Assembly (NCBI GenBank): GCA_963740055.1
Contig: CAVUCL010000004.1
Location: 62,001 to 126,000 of the forward strand
Length of the DNA: 64,000 bases
Origin: WHSW01 sp963740055
Lineage (GTDB): Bacteria; Actinomycetota; Thermoleophilia; Solirubrobacterales; 70-9
Direction of reading: 5' to 3'
Positions within the stretch are counted from its first letter, which is position 1. Every line of letters starts with the position of its first letter. Below the pieces are notes generated by a model. It saw only the letters and a program-made list of their open reading frames with translations. It was not told the origin of the DNA and did no database searches. This document shows positions 9,084 through 17,812 of this stretch, one piece after another. The translations under genes and the position numbers were made by a program.

Positions 9084-9920
9084 ATGAGAGGGACTCGTTT
9101 GTGGCTGATCGTCGGGCTGGTCGCCGTGCTCGCGACCGGCTTCGTGGTCGCCGGCTGCGGTGACGACGACGAGGAGGCCGCCAGCGAGGAGACGAGCGCC
9201 TCGAGCGACCTCGACCTGCTCCAGGACGGGACCCTGACCGTCGGCTCCGACATCCCCTATCCGCCGTTCGAGCAGGGCAACGCGCCGGATTACGAGGGCT
9301 TCGACATCGACCTGATCAACGCCGTCGCCGAGGAGATGGGGCTCGAGACCGAGATCGTCGACGCCCCGTTCGACGTCATCCTCGCCGGCCAGGAAGGGCG
9401 CTTCGACCTCTCGATCGCGGCGACCACGATCACCGACGCGCGCGAGAACCGGGTCGACTTCTCCGATCCGTACTTCGAGTCCGAGCAGTCGCTGCTGGTC
9501 CAGGCCGGAGGCGACGTCGCCTCGATCGACGACATCACCGCCGACAGCGTGATCGGCGCCCAGGACGGGACCACCGGGGAGACCTACGCGAGCGAGAACA
9601 CCGACGCCGAGGTGCGCCCGTTCCCGGAGACCGACGACGCCTACAACGCGCTCGCCAGCGGCCAGGTCGACGCGGTCCTCAACGACCTGCCCTCGACCAC
9701 GGCGGCGGTCGAGGACAACCCCGACCTCGAGGTGGTCGAGACCTTCCCGACCGACGAGCTCTACGGGATCGTCTTCCCGCAGGACTCGACCCTGGTCGAG
9801 CCGGTCAACGAGGCGCTGCAGGCGGTCAAGGACGACGGCACGCTCGCCGACATCTACACCGAGTGGTTCGACGCCGAGCTGCCCGAAGACCTGCTCAGCG
9901 CGACCCACGATCCGAGCTGA
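9084..9920 (+). CDS. amino-acid ABC transporter substrate-binding lipoprotein
   Basis: This 278-residue protein begins MRGTRLW, then a hydrophobic stretch and the lipobox VVAGC, followed by an acidic linker. The mature part is a type II (SBP_bac_3) polar-amino-acid binding fold: TLTVGSDIPYPPFEQ, then the GFDIDLINAVAEEMG segment and a late NEALQAVKDDGTLADIY. The ATG at 9084 has GAAGGG seven bases ahead. An ATG at 9057 with GGAG seven bases ahead is an alternative adding nine residues. Permease and ATPase genes follow, so this is the receptor of a three-part importer, probably for glutamine/arginine-type amino acids. Confidence 0.92.
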   Translation: MRGTRLWLIVGLVAVLATGFVVAGCGDDDEEAASEETSASSDLDLLQDGTLTVGSDIPYPPFEQGNAPDYEGFDIDLINAVAEEMGLETEIVDAPFDVILAGQEGRFDLSIAATTITDARENRVDFSDPYFESEQSLLVQAGGDVASIDDITADSVIGAQDGTTGETYASENTDAEVRPFPETDDAYNALASGQVDAVLNDLPSTTAAVEDNPDLEVVETFPTDELYGIVFPQDSTLVEPVNEALQAVKDDGTLADIYTEWFDAELPEDLLSATHDPS

Positions 9921-9949
9921 GCGGGCGCGCGAACAAGGGGGAGCACGGT

Positions 9950-9969
9950 GGGGCGCCTGCGGGCGCCCC
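9950..9969 (+). terminator. hairpin between binding-protein and permease genes
   Basis: GGGGCGCC and GGCGCCCC form a perfect 8-bp stem around a TGCG loop, without a T tract. It sits 29 bases after the binding-protein stop and 55 before the permease start. It could act as a partial terminator or 3' stabiliser that keeps binding-protein mRNA in excess, as in many ABC operons. The role is inferred from position only. Confidence 0.45.
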
Positions 9970-10024
9970 TTCCGCGTCCGCGCCGTGCTTGGGCGCTCGG
10001 CGCAGAGAGGACTGACTAGCCGGC

Positions 10025-10807
10025 ATGGACCAGGTCATCGAGCAGTACTTCGACTTCTCGGTCATGTTCGACAGCCAGAACTTCAAGGAGATCCTCAACG
10101 GGTTCAAGTACACGCTGCTGCTGAGCGTGGTCAGCGGGATCCTCTCGCTCGCCTGGGGCCTGGTCCTTGCGATCCTGCGCCAGCTCCCGGGGCGGGCGGT
10201 GGCGCCGGTGCGGTGGCTGACGATCGCCTATATCGACGCCTTCCGCGGCGTGCCGCTGCTGCTCGTGGTGCTGATCATCTTCGGCAGCTTCGGCGCCCTC
10301 GCGTTCAGCGGGACGATCCCCGAGTGGCTCGGGATCCCGCGCTGGTTTGGGCTTCCGGACCCGTTCTGGTACGGCGTCTTCGCGATCACGCTCACCTACG
10401 GCGCCTACATGGCCGAGGTCTATCGCGCCGGGATCGAGGCGGTGCCCCCGGGCCAGACCGAGGCCGCGCGGTCGCTCGGGATGAGCCACGGCCAGGCGAT
10501 GCGCTACATCGTCGTCCCGCAGGCGGTGCGCAAGGTGGTCCCGCCGCTGCTCAACGACTTCATCGCGCTGATGAAGGACACCTCGCTGGTCAGCGTGATC
10601 GGCCTGATCGAGGTCGTGCAGGCCGGGCGCGACATCCAGGCCGAGTCGCTGAACAGCTCGGCGCTGACGCTCGGAGCGGTCCTGTTCCTGATCGTCACGA
10701 TCCCGCTCGCGCGGCTGGTCGATCACCTGATCGCGCGCCAGGGCCGCAAGACCGGCCGCGGCGGTGAGGCGCGGGAGCCGACCGGGGTCGCGGGGGCGAG
10801 AAGTTGA
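10025..10807 (+). CDS. amino-acid ABC transporter permease
   Basis: This 260-residue integral membrane protein of the HisM/GlnP family has about five membrane segments. It carries the conserved cytoplasmic EAARSLGMSHGQAMRYIVVPQA loop that docks on the ATPase. GAGAGGA lies upstream of the ATG as a ribosome-binding site. It overlaps the ATPase gene start at TTGA. It forms the channel of the importer with the preceding binding protein. A single permease gene suggests a homodimer. Confidence 0.93.
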   Translation: MDQVIEQYFDFSVMFDSQNFKEILNGFKYTLLLSVVSGILSLAWGLVLAILRQLPGRAVAPVRWLTIAYIDAFRGVPLLLVVLIIFGSFGALAFSGTIPEWLGIPRWFGLPDPFWYGVFAITLTYGAYMAEVYRAGIEAVPPGQTEAARSLGMSHGQAMRYIVVPQAVRKVVPPLLNDFIALMKDTSLVSVIGLIEVVQAGRDIQAESLNSSALTLGAVLFLIVTIPLARLVDHLIARQGRKTGRGGEAREPTGVAGARS

Positions 10808-11589
10808 CCGCGGTCGACGAGGGCGGCTCCGGCGCGAACGGCCCGACGCTGCGCCTCGACGACGTCCACAAGAGCTTCGGCTCGCTCGAGGTGCTGCGCG
10901 GGGTCGACCTCGAGATCGAGCGCGGCGAGGTCGTCTGCGTGCTCGGGCCGAGCGGCTCGGGCAAGTCGACGCTGCTGCGCTGCATCAACCTGCTCGAGCC
11001 GCCCGAGGAGGGCCACATCTACCTCGAGGGCCGCGAGATCACCCACGAGGGCAGGCGCGAGCATCGGGGCGACCTCGACTTCGTCCGCCGCCGGGTCGGG
11101 ATCGTGTTCCAGCAGTTCAACCTCTTCCCGCACAAGTCGGCGCTCGCCAACGTCGGGCTCGCGCAGACGAAGGTGCTCGGGCGCAGCTACGACGAGGCGC
11201 TGAAGAAGGCCGAGACGCTGCTGTACCGGGTCGGCCTCGGCGACAAGCTCAACGAGTATCCCGACCGGCTCTCCGGCGGCCAGCAGCAGCGGGTGGCGAT
11301 CGCGCGCGCGCTGGCGATGGACCCGCACGTGATGCTCTTCGACGAGGTCACCTCGGCGCTCGACCCCGAGCTGGTCAAGGAGGTCCTCGACGTGATCCGC
11401 GAGCTCGCCGGCGAGGGGATGACGATGATCGTCGTCACCCACGAGATCGGCTTTGCCCGCGAGGTCGCGAGCCGGGTCGTGTTCATGGACGAGGGCGTGA
11501 TCGTCGAGCAGGGCCCGCCCGCCCAGGTGATCGACGCCCCGCGCGAACCGCGGACGAAGCAGTTCCTCGGCCTCGTGCTCGAGCACTAG
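10804..11589 (+). CDS. amino-acid ABC transporter ATPase (GlnQ-like)
   Basis: This 261-residue ABC ATPase has Walker A GPSGSGKST (48-56), a Q-loop at VFQQFNLFP, signature LSGGQQQR, Walker B VMLFDEVTSALDPE and the switch histidine in VVTHE. These match polar-amino-acid importers such as GlnQ/HisP. Translation starts at a TTG overlapping the permease stop (TTGA), which implies coupling. It energises uptake by the preceding permease and binding protein. It is followed convergently by a glycosyltransferase gene five bases away. Confidence 0.95.
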   Translation: MTAVDEGGSGANGPTLRLDDVHKSFGSLEVLRGVDLEIERGEVVCVLGPSGSGKSTLLRCINLLEPPEEGHIYLEGREITHEGRREHRGDLDFVRRRVGIVFQQFNLFPHKSALANVGLAQTKVLGRSYDEALKKAETLLYRVGLGDKLNEYPDRLSGGQQQRVAIARALAMDPHVMLFDEVTSALDPELVKEVLDVIRELAGEGMTMIVVTHEIGFAREVASRVVFMDEGVIVEQGPPAQVIDAPREPRTKQFLGLVLEH

Positions 11590-11593
11590 CGGC

Positions 11594-12493
11594 TCAGCCG
11601 CGCCGGCCGAGGCGGCGCAGCGGCGCCGTCAGCCGCCAGCTCGCGCTGCGCTTGATCCGCTCGATGTCGGCCTCGAGCGCCTCGATCCGCCGGTGCTGGG
11701 CGTCGCCGCGGAACTTGCCCTCGCCGACCTGGACCCGCGCCGCGGAGGCCTCGGCCTCGGCGCGCCGCGCGCGGCGCTCCCAGTCGCCCGATCCGGCGCC
11801 GACCCCGGTGACCGTGCCCTCCCACTTCTCGGTCGTGCGCACGTGCGCGTCGATCCACTCCTCGATCTCGGAGACGAGGTCGAGCGAGTGGTGGTGGACC
11901 ACCCGCAGGTCGGCGGTGACGACCTTGCGTCCCGCCGCCCGCGCCTGGCAGCAGATGTCAAAGTCGTAGCCGTGATGGCGACCGAGCGACTCGTCGAAGC
12001 GCAGGTTGCGGATCGCCCACGGCGAGAGCACGAGCACGAACCCGTCGACGGTGTCGACCTCGCCGGTGCTCGCCTGGGGCGGCAGCTCGCCGTTCGCGAC
12101 CCAGCTGAGGCCGGGGAAGTCGCCGCCGCCGTGCTCCCAGTAGCGGTGCGTGAACGAGGCCCAGGTGACCGACCCCTCCCAGTAGGCGAGACTGCGAACG
12201 CCGACCGCCCCGACGCAGCCGACCAGCGCCACCTGCTCGTCGGCGAGCGCCTCGCGCACGCGCTCGCAGAAGTCGGCGCCGACGATCTCGGCGTCCTGGT
12301 GGACGATCGCCAGCGCCTCGAGGTCGTCGAGCTCGCCGGCCCGGTCGAGCAGCAGGTTGTAGTTGCGAAAGATCGAGCCGACGCTGCCGTGCGAGAGGAT
12401 CGCCGAGTCCGGCTCGCGGGCGAGCATGATCCCGGGCTCGGCGTAGCGCTCGTAGGTCGGACTGTGGGTGACAGCGCTGGCGAAGGCGATCAT
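11594..12493 (-). CDS. glycosyltransferase of the Glyco_tranf_2_5 type
   Basis: This 299-residue protein starts MIAFASAVTHSP and contains ALAIVHQDAEI, a GT-A type metal region, and DGFVLVLSPWAIRNLRFDES followed by HGYDFDICCQAR. It is a clear paralogue of the gene at 13569-14510, with which it aligns through the whole catalytic part. The C-terminal 60 residues are a coiled coil plus the basic tail SASWRLTAPLRR. The ATG at 12493 is preferred over the GTG nine bases earlier because it aligns with the paralogue and sits seven bases after a TACGGT -10 element. It probably acts in surface-glycan assembly; donor unknown. Confidence 0.85.
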   Translation of the reverse strand: MIAFASAVTHSPTYERYAEPGIMLAREPDSAILSHGSVGSIFRNYNLLLDRAGELDDLEALAIVHQDAEIVGADFCERVREALADEQVALVGCVGAVGVRSLAYWEGSVTWASFTHRYWEHGGGDFPGLSWVANGELPPQASTGEVDTVDGFVLVLSPWAIRNLRFDESLGRHHGYDFDICCQARAAGRKVVTADLRVVHHHSLDLVSEIEEWIDAHVRTTEKWEGTVTGVGAGSGDWERRARRAEAEASAARVQVGEGKFRGDAQHRRIEALEADIERIKRSASWRLTAPLRRLGRRG

Positions 12494-12500
12494 CGGCCAC

Positions 12501-12506
12501 ACCGTA
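12501..12506 (-). promoter_or_regulatory. -10 element of a leaderless promoter
   Basis: TACGGT on the minus strand ends seven bases before the ATG at 12493. The spacing supports that ATG over the upstream GTG at 12502. Confidence 0.5.
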
Positions 12507-12566
12507 GATGAGTGCAGCGGTATCTTCCCGCGCCTTGGCGGCCCTCGACACCCCGACCCCGGCCCG

Positions 12567-13577
12567 ATGACGCTGCCCCGCGAGAGCGAGGACTTCGCGG
12601 TCGACGGCGATCCCGCCGACCCCTACGACCACGACCGCTCCGGCTACTCGCTCGCCAACAACCGCGAGCTCATCTTCGGCTGCCTCGACGCCGCCGGGGC
12701 GCGGTCGGTGGTCGAGATCGGCGCCGAGTTCGGGGCCTTCACCCGCGAGCTGCTCGGCTGGGCCCGGGATCGCGCCCGGGTGATCGCGGTCGACCCGCTG
12801 CCGCAGGCCGAGCTGGTCGAGCTCGAGGCCGAGGCCGAGGAGCTGACCCTGGTCCGCCGGCTCTCCGTCGACGCGTTTCGCGAGCTGCCGCGCCTCGACG
12901 CCTACGTAATCGACGGCGACCACAACTACTACACCGTGACCGAGGAGCTGCGCGCGATCGACGAGGTCGCCGCCGACGACGGGTTCCCGCTCGTCCTCTT
13001 TCATGACGTCTGCTGGCCGCACGCCCGGCGCGACTCCTACTACGCGCCCGAGCAGGTGCCCGAGGAGTTCCGCCAGCCGCTGCTCGCCGACACCCACGTG
13101 ACCCCCTGGGAGGAGAGCTCGGACTCCGGCATCCCCTACGCCTGGATCGCCGCCCGCGAGGGCGGACCGCGAAACGGCGTCCTGACCGCGATCGAGGACT
13201 TCCTCGCCGGCCGCGAGGAGCTGCGCTTCGCCCGCGTGCCGGCGTTCTTCGGCTTCGCCGCGATCTGGCCGGCGGCCGCTGGCTGGGCCGACGCCGTCGG
13301 CGCCCTGCTCGACCCGCTGCACGACCATCCGGTGCTCGAGCGGCTGGAGGGAAACCGGGTCGTGCACCTGATCGAGCGGATCCGCTTCGGCGAGCTGCTG
13401 CGCGAGGCCGAGGTCGAGCGGCTCGAACGGCTCGAGGCGGAGCTGCGACGGATCCGCGACTCGCGGGCGATGGCGGTCGCCGAGCGCCTCTCGGCGCTGC
13501 GGGGCGGCGGCGAGCCGCTCGTCTCGCGGGCCCGGATCGACGCGGCGCTGCGGCCGCGCGAGCCGGGATCAGACTGA
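12567..13577 (+). CDS. class I methyltransferase with coiled-coil tail
   Basis: This 336-residue protein shows VVEIGAEFGAFTRELL (SAM motif I), VIAVDPLP (motif II) and DAYVIDGDHNYYTV, typical of Methyltransf_24-type enzymes. The middle part (about 140-260) contains LVLFHDVCWPHARRD and probably forms the substrate site. The last 60 residues are a charged coiled coil ending in a basic tail, like the flanking glycosyltransferases. It lies between two paralogous GT genes pointing the other way, and its end overlaps the next gene's end by nine bases. Sugar or lipid O-methylation is plausible, but no acceptor can be named. Confidence 0.78.
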   Translation: MTLPRESEDFAVDGDPADPYDHDRSGYSLANNRELIFGCLDAAGARSVVEIGAEFGAFTRELLGWARDRARVIAVDPLPQAELVELEAEAEELTLVRRLSVDAFRELPRLDAYVIDGDHNYYTVTEELRAIDEVAADDGFPLVLFHDVCWPHARRDSYYAPEQVPEEFRQPLLADTHVTPWEESSDSGIPYAWIAAREGGPRNGVLTAIEDFLAGREELRFARVPAFFGFAAIWPAAAGWADAVGALLDPLHDHPVLERLEGNRVVHLIERIRFGELLREAEVERLERLEAELRRIRDSRAMAVAERLSALRGGGEPLVSRARIDAALRPREPGSD

Positions 13578-14510
13578 GTCGGGACCGCGGCCGCGCCGCT
13601 CGCGCGCCCGGTGCAGCGCCCGCCGGGCGGGGCGCAGCGGCGCCGCGAGCCGCTTCACCAGCTCGAGCCGGCGCTCGAGCAACTCGATCCGCTGCCAGAA
13701 GATCAGCGAGCGGCGATCGGACTCGTTGCGCAGCAGGTTGAGCTCGTCGCGGGCGATCTTCGCCGCCCCGGCCTCGGCCTCGGCAATCCGCGCGCGGCGC
13801 TCCCAGTCGATGTGCCCGTTGTCCTCGCCGAAGCGCCCCTTCCACTTCTCGGCGACGCGAACGTGGGTCTGCACCCATTCGTCGCTGTCGGTGAGTACCT
13901 CGAGCTCGTGGTGGTGAGTGACGCCGAGACCGCCGCCGACGATCACCCGCCGGTCGGCCTCGCGCGCCTGCAGGCAGATGTCGATGTCGTAGCCGTGCGC
14001 GCTCGGGTCGAGGCTCTCGTCGAAGCGCAGGTTGGCGACCGCCCAGGGCGAGAGGGCGAGGAGCATCCCGTCGACCGCGTCGACCGGATGTGGCCCCTCG
14101 GCGTGGATGTAGTTGGTCCAGTTGTCCATCGTCACCGCGCCGCCCCCGTTGCGGCGGTACGCCCACTCGTAGTCGCCGACGACCGGGCCCGGCTCCCACC
14201 AGGTCAGCCCGCGCACGTTCTCGGCCCCGGCGGCGCCAACGATCGCCACCTCCGGCTCGGCCAGATAACGGCGCAGCTGGTCGCAAAAGCTCGGGTTGGT
14301 GATCTCGAGGTCCTGATGCAGGAGCACCAGCCCCTCGAGGCCCTCGACCGTCGCGAGCTCGTCGAGGATCGCGTTGTAGGCGTGCGAGAGCGTGCCCCCG
14401 CTTTCGCGGGCGACGACGATCGAGTCGGGCTCCGAGGCGAGCGCGATTCCAGGCGCCGCGAAGGTCTCGTACTTCGCGCGCGAGGTGATCGCGCATCCGA
14501 AGCCGATCAT
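13569..14510 (-). CDS. glycosyltransferase of the Glyco_tranf_2_5 type
   Basis: This 313-residue paralogue of the 11594-12493 product shares MIGFGCAITS at the start, LVLLHQDLEI in the metal region and DGMLLALSPWAVANLRFDES. HGYDIDICLQARE follows, and a DWERRARIAEAEAGAAK coiled coil leads to a basic C-terminus. GGAGG lies four bases before the ATG. The pair probably arose by duplication with the methyltransferase gene between them. A role in the same glycan as its neighbours is inferred; the donor sugar is unknown. Confidence 0.85.
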   Translation of the reverse strand: MIGFGCAITSRAKYETFAAPGIALASEPDSIVVARESGGTLSHAYNAILDELATVEGLEGLVLLHQDLEITNPSFCDQLRRYLAEPEVAIVGAAGAENVRGLTWWEPGPVVGDYEWAYRRNGGGAVTMDNWTNYIHAEGPHPVDAVDGMLLALSPWAVANLRFDESLDPSAHGYDIDICLQAREADRRVIVGGGLGVTHHHELEVLTDSDEWVQTHVRVAEKWKGRFGEDNGHIDWERRARIAEAEAGAAKIARDELNLLRNESDRRSLIFWQRIELLERRLELVKRLAAPLRPARRALHRARERRGRGPDSV

Positions 14511-14558
14511 CCGGCCTCCAGCCGCTCGAGATGCTCAGCCATCCTGGCCATCCGCGCC

Positions 14559-14564
14559 TAGTAT
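14559..14564 (+). promoter_or_regulatory. -10 element of a leaderless promoter
   Basis: TAGTAT ends seven bases before the ATG at 14572, with no ribosome-binding sequence between. This selects that ATG over in-frame upstream codons. Confidence 0.6.
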
Positions 14565-14571
14565 GCCGCGA

Positions 14572-15204
14572 ATGTCTTTTCGCAGAGGCCTCGAGATGGA
14601 GGACATATTCCCTCCGATCGAGCGCGAGCTCGGCCCCTACCGGCACCTGTTCACCGGCAAGGTCCTGAACGCGGGGGCGGGTAGCCGCGACATCTCGGAC
14701 CTCGTCGACGGCGAGCTCTTCAGCCAGGACATCAAGTCCGCCCCCCACATCCACTACGAGTCGCCGCTGCACGAGATCCCGGTCGAGGACGGCTTCTTCG
14801 ACACGATCATCTGCAACGCCGTGCTCGAGCACGTCGAGAACCCGGAGCAGGTGCTGGCCGAGTTCGCGCGCGTCTGCCGGCCGGGAGGCGTGCTCTACCT
14901 CTGCGTCCCATTCATGCAGCCCGAGCACCTCGACCCCACCGACTACCAGCGCTACACGGTCGACGGCCTGCGGCGCGAGGTCACCCGGCACGGCTTCGAG
15001 GTCACCGAGTCGAGCGGGGTGCACTCGGTCTACGTGACCCTGGCGTGGATCGTGCGCGAGTGGCTGGGGCCGAAGCGCACGCTCGCCGCGCGGGCGCTGA
15101 AGGCGGTGCTCTACCCCGCGCTGCGCTTCAAGTGCCGGACCTCATCCGAGCACGTGCACTCGCTCGCCTCGGCCTACCGGGTGGTCGCGACGCGAGCCGG
15201 ATGA
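14572..15204 (+). CDS. SAM-dependent methyltransferase (Methyltransf_11 type)
   Basis: This 210-residue protein has KVLNAGAGSRD as motif I and FDTIICNAVLEHVENP as the post-II region. RVCRPGGVLYLCVPF is the motif III strand of the UbiE/Methyltransf_11 group. The YQRYTVDGLR segment near the end is common in glycan-locus methyltransferases of unknown specificity. The start follows a TAGTAT -10 element, giving a leaderless mRNA. Its stop overlaps the next gene's ATG (ATGA), so it is probably co-translated with the 850-residue glycosyltransferase. Confidence 0.85.
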   Translation: MSFRRGLEMEDIFPPIERELGPYRHLFTGKVLNAGAGSRDISDLVDGELFSQDIKSAPHIHYESPLHEIPVEDGFFDTIICNAVLEHVENPEQVLAEFARVCRPGGVLYLCVPFMQPEHLDPTDYQRYTVDGLRREVTRHGFEVTESSGVHSVYVTLAWIVREWLGPKRTLAARALKAVLYPALRFKCRTSSEHVHSLASAYRVVATRAG

Positions 15205-17753
15205 GCGACCTCGCCCGGCTCGCGGCCGACCTCGCCCGGGCGCTCGGCGCCGAGCGGGTACTGGTCGTCGGCGAGCAGCCTCCCCGCGGCCTCGCCGAGG
15301 CCTGCGGGCCCGGAGTGCGGGTCGAGGTCGAGGCGACGATCGAGGCCACCGCGGACAGCGCGGGCGCCGATTGCCTGCTGCTCGGCGACGGGCTGCTCGA
15401 GACCGCGACCGAGCCGGCGGCGGCGCTGACCGCGCTCGAGCGTGCGCTCGAGACCGCGGCCGGGGCGCTGATCACGGTCGCCGACCGCGACCTGCTCGCG
15501 TCGGAGGAGGAGCGCGCGGGGGCCCGCTGGACCGCGAGCGAGCTCACCGCCGCGCTCGCCGAGCACGGGCTCGAGCCGGCCTGGCTCGGGCTCACCGACT
15601 CGCACGGCTCGCTCGGGCGGCGCGCCGGGCTCGCCTGCGCGCTCTCGCGCACCCGGGGGCCGGAGCTCGGCGCGGCGCTGGCAGCCGGGCCGCTCGGGCT
15701 CGGGTTCGACCCGGTCGCCGCGAGCGCCGCGGGCGCGGCCAGCGCCCGGGTCTGCATCGCCAGCTACGAGTTCGTCGGCCCGACGCTGACCGGCGGGATC
15801 GGGACCGCGTACACGTCGCTCGCCGAGACGCTCGCCGCGGAGGGTCACGCGGTCACGGTCCTGTTCACCGGCTGGCCCGACGAGGCGGCGGAGCCGTTCC
15901 AGCACTGGGTCCGCCACTACCGCGAGCACGGGATCGAGCTCCTGCGCCTGCCGCAGCCGACCGCGAGCTGGATCGAGACCGGTCATCGCCACGCCGTGCG
16001 TGCCTACGAGGTCTACCGCTGGCTGCGGGACCGCGACGCCGAGCCGTTCGACGTCGTCCACTTCCCCGAGGTGCTCGGCCACGGCTACTACGCCGTCTGC
16101 GCGAAGCGGCTCGGGGTCGCGCTCGAGCGCACGACCCTGGCGATCGGCACCCACAGCTCGACCAGCTGGGTGCTGGAGGCGAACGGGACCCTGTTCCAGG
16201 CGCTCGACGACTTCGCCGACGACTTCGTCGAGCGCCGCTGCGTCGAGCTCTGCGACGTGCTGATCAGCCCGAGCGCCTACATGCGCGACTGGATGCGGAG
16301 CCGGGGCTGGCGCCTGCCGGAACGCAACTTCGTTCAGCAGTACGCGCGCTCGGAGGCGGTCGTGCGCGTCGACCCGGCGCCGCCGGCCCCCGCCTCGGGG
16401 ACGACCGAGGTGGTCTTCTTCGGCCGGCTCGAGCCGCGCAAGGGAGTGCGGGTGTTCTGCGACGCGCTCGACCTGCTCACCGAGTCGCGCCCGCGCGCAG
16501 ATTGCCGGGTCACCTTCCTCGGCAAGCGCTCCTCGGTCGACGGGCTCGACGCGGGCGAGTACATCGGTGAGCGCGCCGGGCGATGGCCGTGGCCGGTTGC
16601 CGTCGTCGACGACCTCGGCCAGCCGGCGGCGATCGCCCACCTGCGCTCCCCCGGACGCCGGATCACCGTTGTCCCCTCGCTCGCCGACAACTCGCCGAAC
16701 ACCGTCTACGAGGCGCTCGCGCTGCGGATCCCGCTGATCGCCTCGCGGGTCGGCGGCACCGCGGAGCTGATCGACGCCCGCGACCTCGCCCGGACCACGT
16801 TCGACCCCGCGATCGACCTCCCCGAGGCCGAGCCGAGCGGCCCCGAGGCGCTCGCCGAGCTGATCGCGGCGACGATCGACAGCGGTGAGCTCGAGCCACC
16901 GCGAGCGACGGTCGCCGCGGACGTCTGCCGCGCGGCGCACACACGCTGGCACGCCGGCGTCGCCTCGGCGCCGCCCGCCCCGGCGCCCGCGGCGCCGGCC
17001 GAGTCGCGACTCGCCGTCTGCGCGCTCGGCGACGACGAGGGCCGGATCGCGGTCACGCGACGATCGCTCGACGCCCAGACGCTGGCGCCCGCGGAGTCGA
17101 TCGCCGCCGCCGTTCCGGCAGCGGCGAGGCCGACCGCCGAACGGGTCCTCTTCCTCCCCGCGGGCGCCCGCCTGCGACCGGACGCGGTCGAGGTGATCGA
17201 GCGCGCGGCGGGCTCGGGCGGATCCGAGCTGATCGCGATCGCGATCGCGATCGAGCCCGACGGCGACGCCGCCGCGGTGACCCGCGTCCCGGTCGGCGGG
17301 CCGGCGATCGCCGGGCTCCTGCGGCGCGCGCTCGGCGACGCCGCCTTCGTCGTCTCGGTCGCGGCGCTCGAGCGCCTCGGCGGCTTCGACTCGGCCGTCG
17401 ACGCCTCCGACCAGGCGCACCATCTGCTCTGCCGGGCCGCGATCGCCGGGATCCAGATCGACGTGCTCCCGGAGCCGCTCGCGTTCGGCGCCCCGGCGGA
17501 CTCGCTCGCGCCGATGTCGATCGTCGAGCAGCCGCGGCGGCGAAGCGCGATCATCGACGCCTATCGCGCCGCGCCGCTCGAGCTGCTCGGCGAGCTCCCG
17601 GTGCTGACCCAGCAGCTGTTCGCGACCGCGAGCGACCGCGAGCGCCAGTTCACCGACCTCTACGAGAACCGCTTCGGGCGCCTGACGCTGCCGATCCGCC
17701 GCTCGGTCGGCCGAGCGCGGCGAGCGCGGCGAATCCTGCGCCGGGGCGACTGA
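15201..17753 (+). CDS. three-part glycosyltransferase (degenerate MTase-like, GT4, degenerate GT2)
   Basis: This is an 850-residue protein. Residues 1-185 look like a worn methyltransferase fold (RVLVVGEQPP, DCLLLGDGLLE, ALITVADRDLL) without a proper glycine loop. Residues about 190-600 are GT4: CIASYEFVGPTLTGGIGTAY at the start, VVFFGRLEPRKGV, and a late SLADNSPNTVYEALALRIP. Residues about 610-800 resemble a GT2 domain (RSLDAQTLAPAES, LERLGGFDSAVDASDQ) that lacks the DxD metal motif. The C-terminus is basic. It is coupled to the methyltransferase before it (ATGA) and lies upstream of the Wzt/Wzm exporter, so it is likely a chain-building enzyme of the exported glycan. Confidence 0.85.
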   Translation: MSDLARLAADLARALGAERVLVVGEQPPRGLAEACGPGVRVEVEATIEATADSAGADCLLLGDGLLETATEPAAALTALERALETAAGALITVADRDLLASEEERAGARWTASELTAALAEHGLEPAWLGLTDSHGSLGRRAGLACALSRTRGPELGAALAAGPLGLGFDPVAASAAGAASARVCIASYEFVGPTLTGGIGTAYTSLAETLAAEGHAVTVLFTGWPDEAAEPFQHWVRHYREHGIELLRLPQPTASWIETGHRHAVRAYEVYRWLRDRDAEPFDVVHFPEVLGHGYYAVCAKRLGVALERTTLAIGTHSSTSWVLEANGTLFQALDDFADDFVERRCVELCDVLISPSAYMRDWMRSRGWRLPERNFVQQYARSEAVVRVDPAPPAPASGTTEVVFFGRLEPRKGVRVFCDALDLLTESRPRADCRVTFLGKRSSVDGLDAGEYIGERAGRWPWPVAVVDDLGQPAAIAHLRSPGRRITVVPSLADNSPNTVYEALALRIPLIASRVGGTAELIDARDLARTTFDPAIDLPEAEPSGPEALAELIAATIDSGELEPPRATVAADVCRAAHTRWHAGVASAPPAPAPAAPAESRLAVCALGDDEGRIAVTRRSLDAQTLAPAESIAAAVPAAARPTAERVLFLPAGARLRPDAVEVIERAAGSGGSELIAIAIAIEPDGDAAAVTRVPVGGPAIAGLLRRALGDAAFVVSVAALERLGGFDSAVDASDQAHHLLCRAAIAGIQIDVLPEPLAFGAPADSLAPMSIVEQPRRRSAIIDAYRAAPLELLGELPVLTQQLFATASDRERQFTDLYENRFGRLTLPIRRSVGRARRARRILRRGD

Positions 17754-17812
17754 TCGAGCGCTCCGCGTGGCGCCGGGGCTACCCTGCGGACGACCCGGGT
17801 AACTGTCAGACC

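Noticed and set aside
17229..17255. Tandem GATCGC repeats
   Set aside because: They encode Ile-Ala repeats inside the glycosyltransferase frame and reflect codon preference; no array or regulatory setting.
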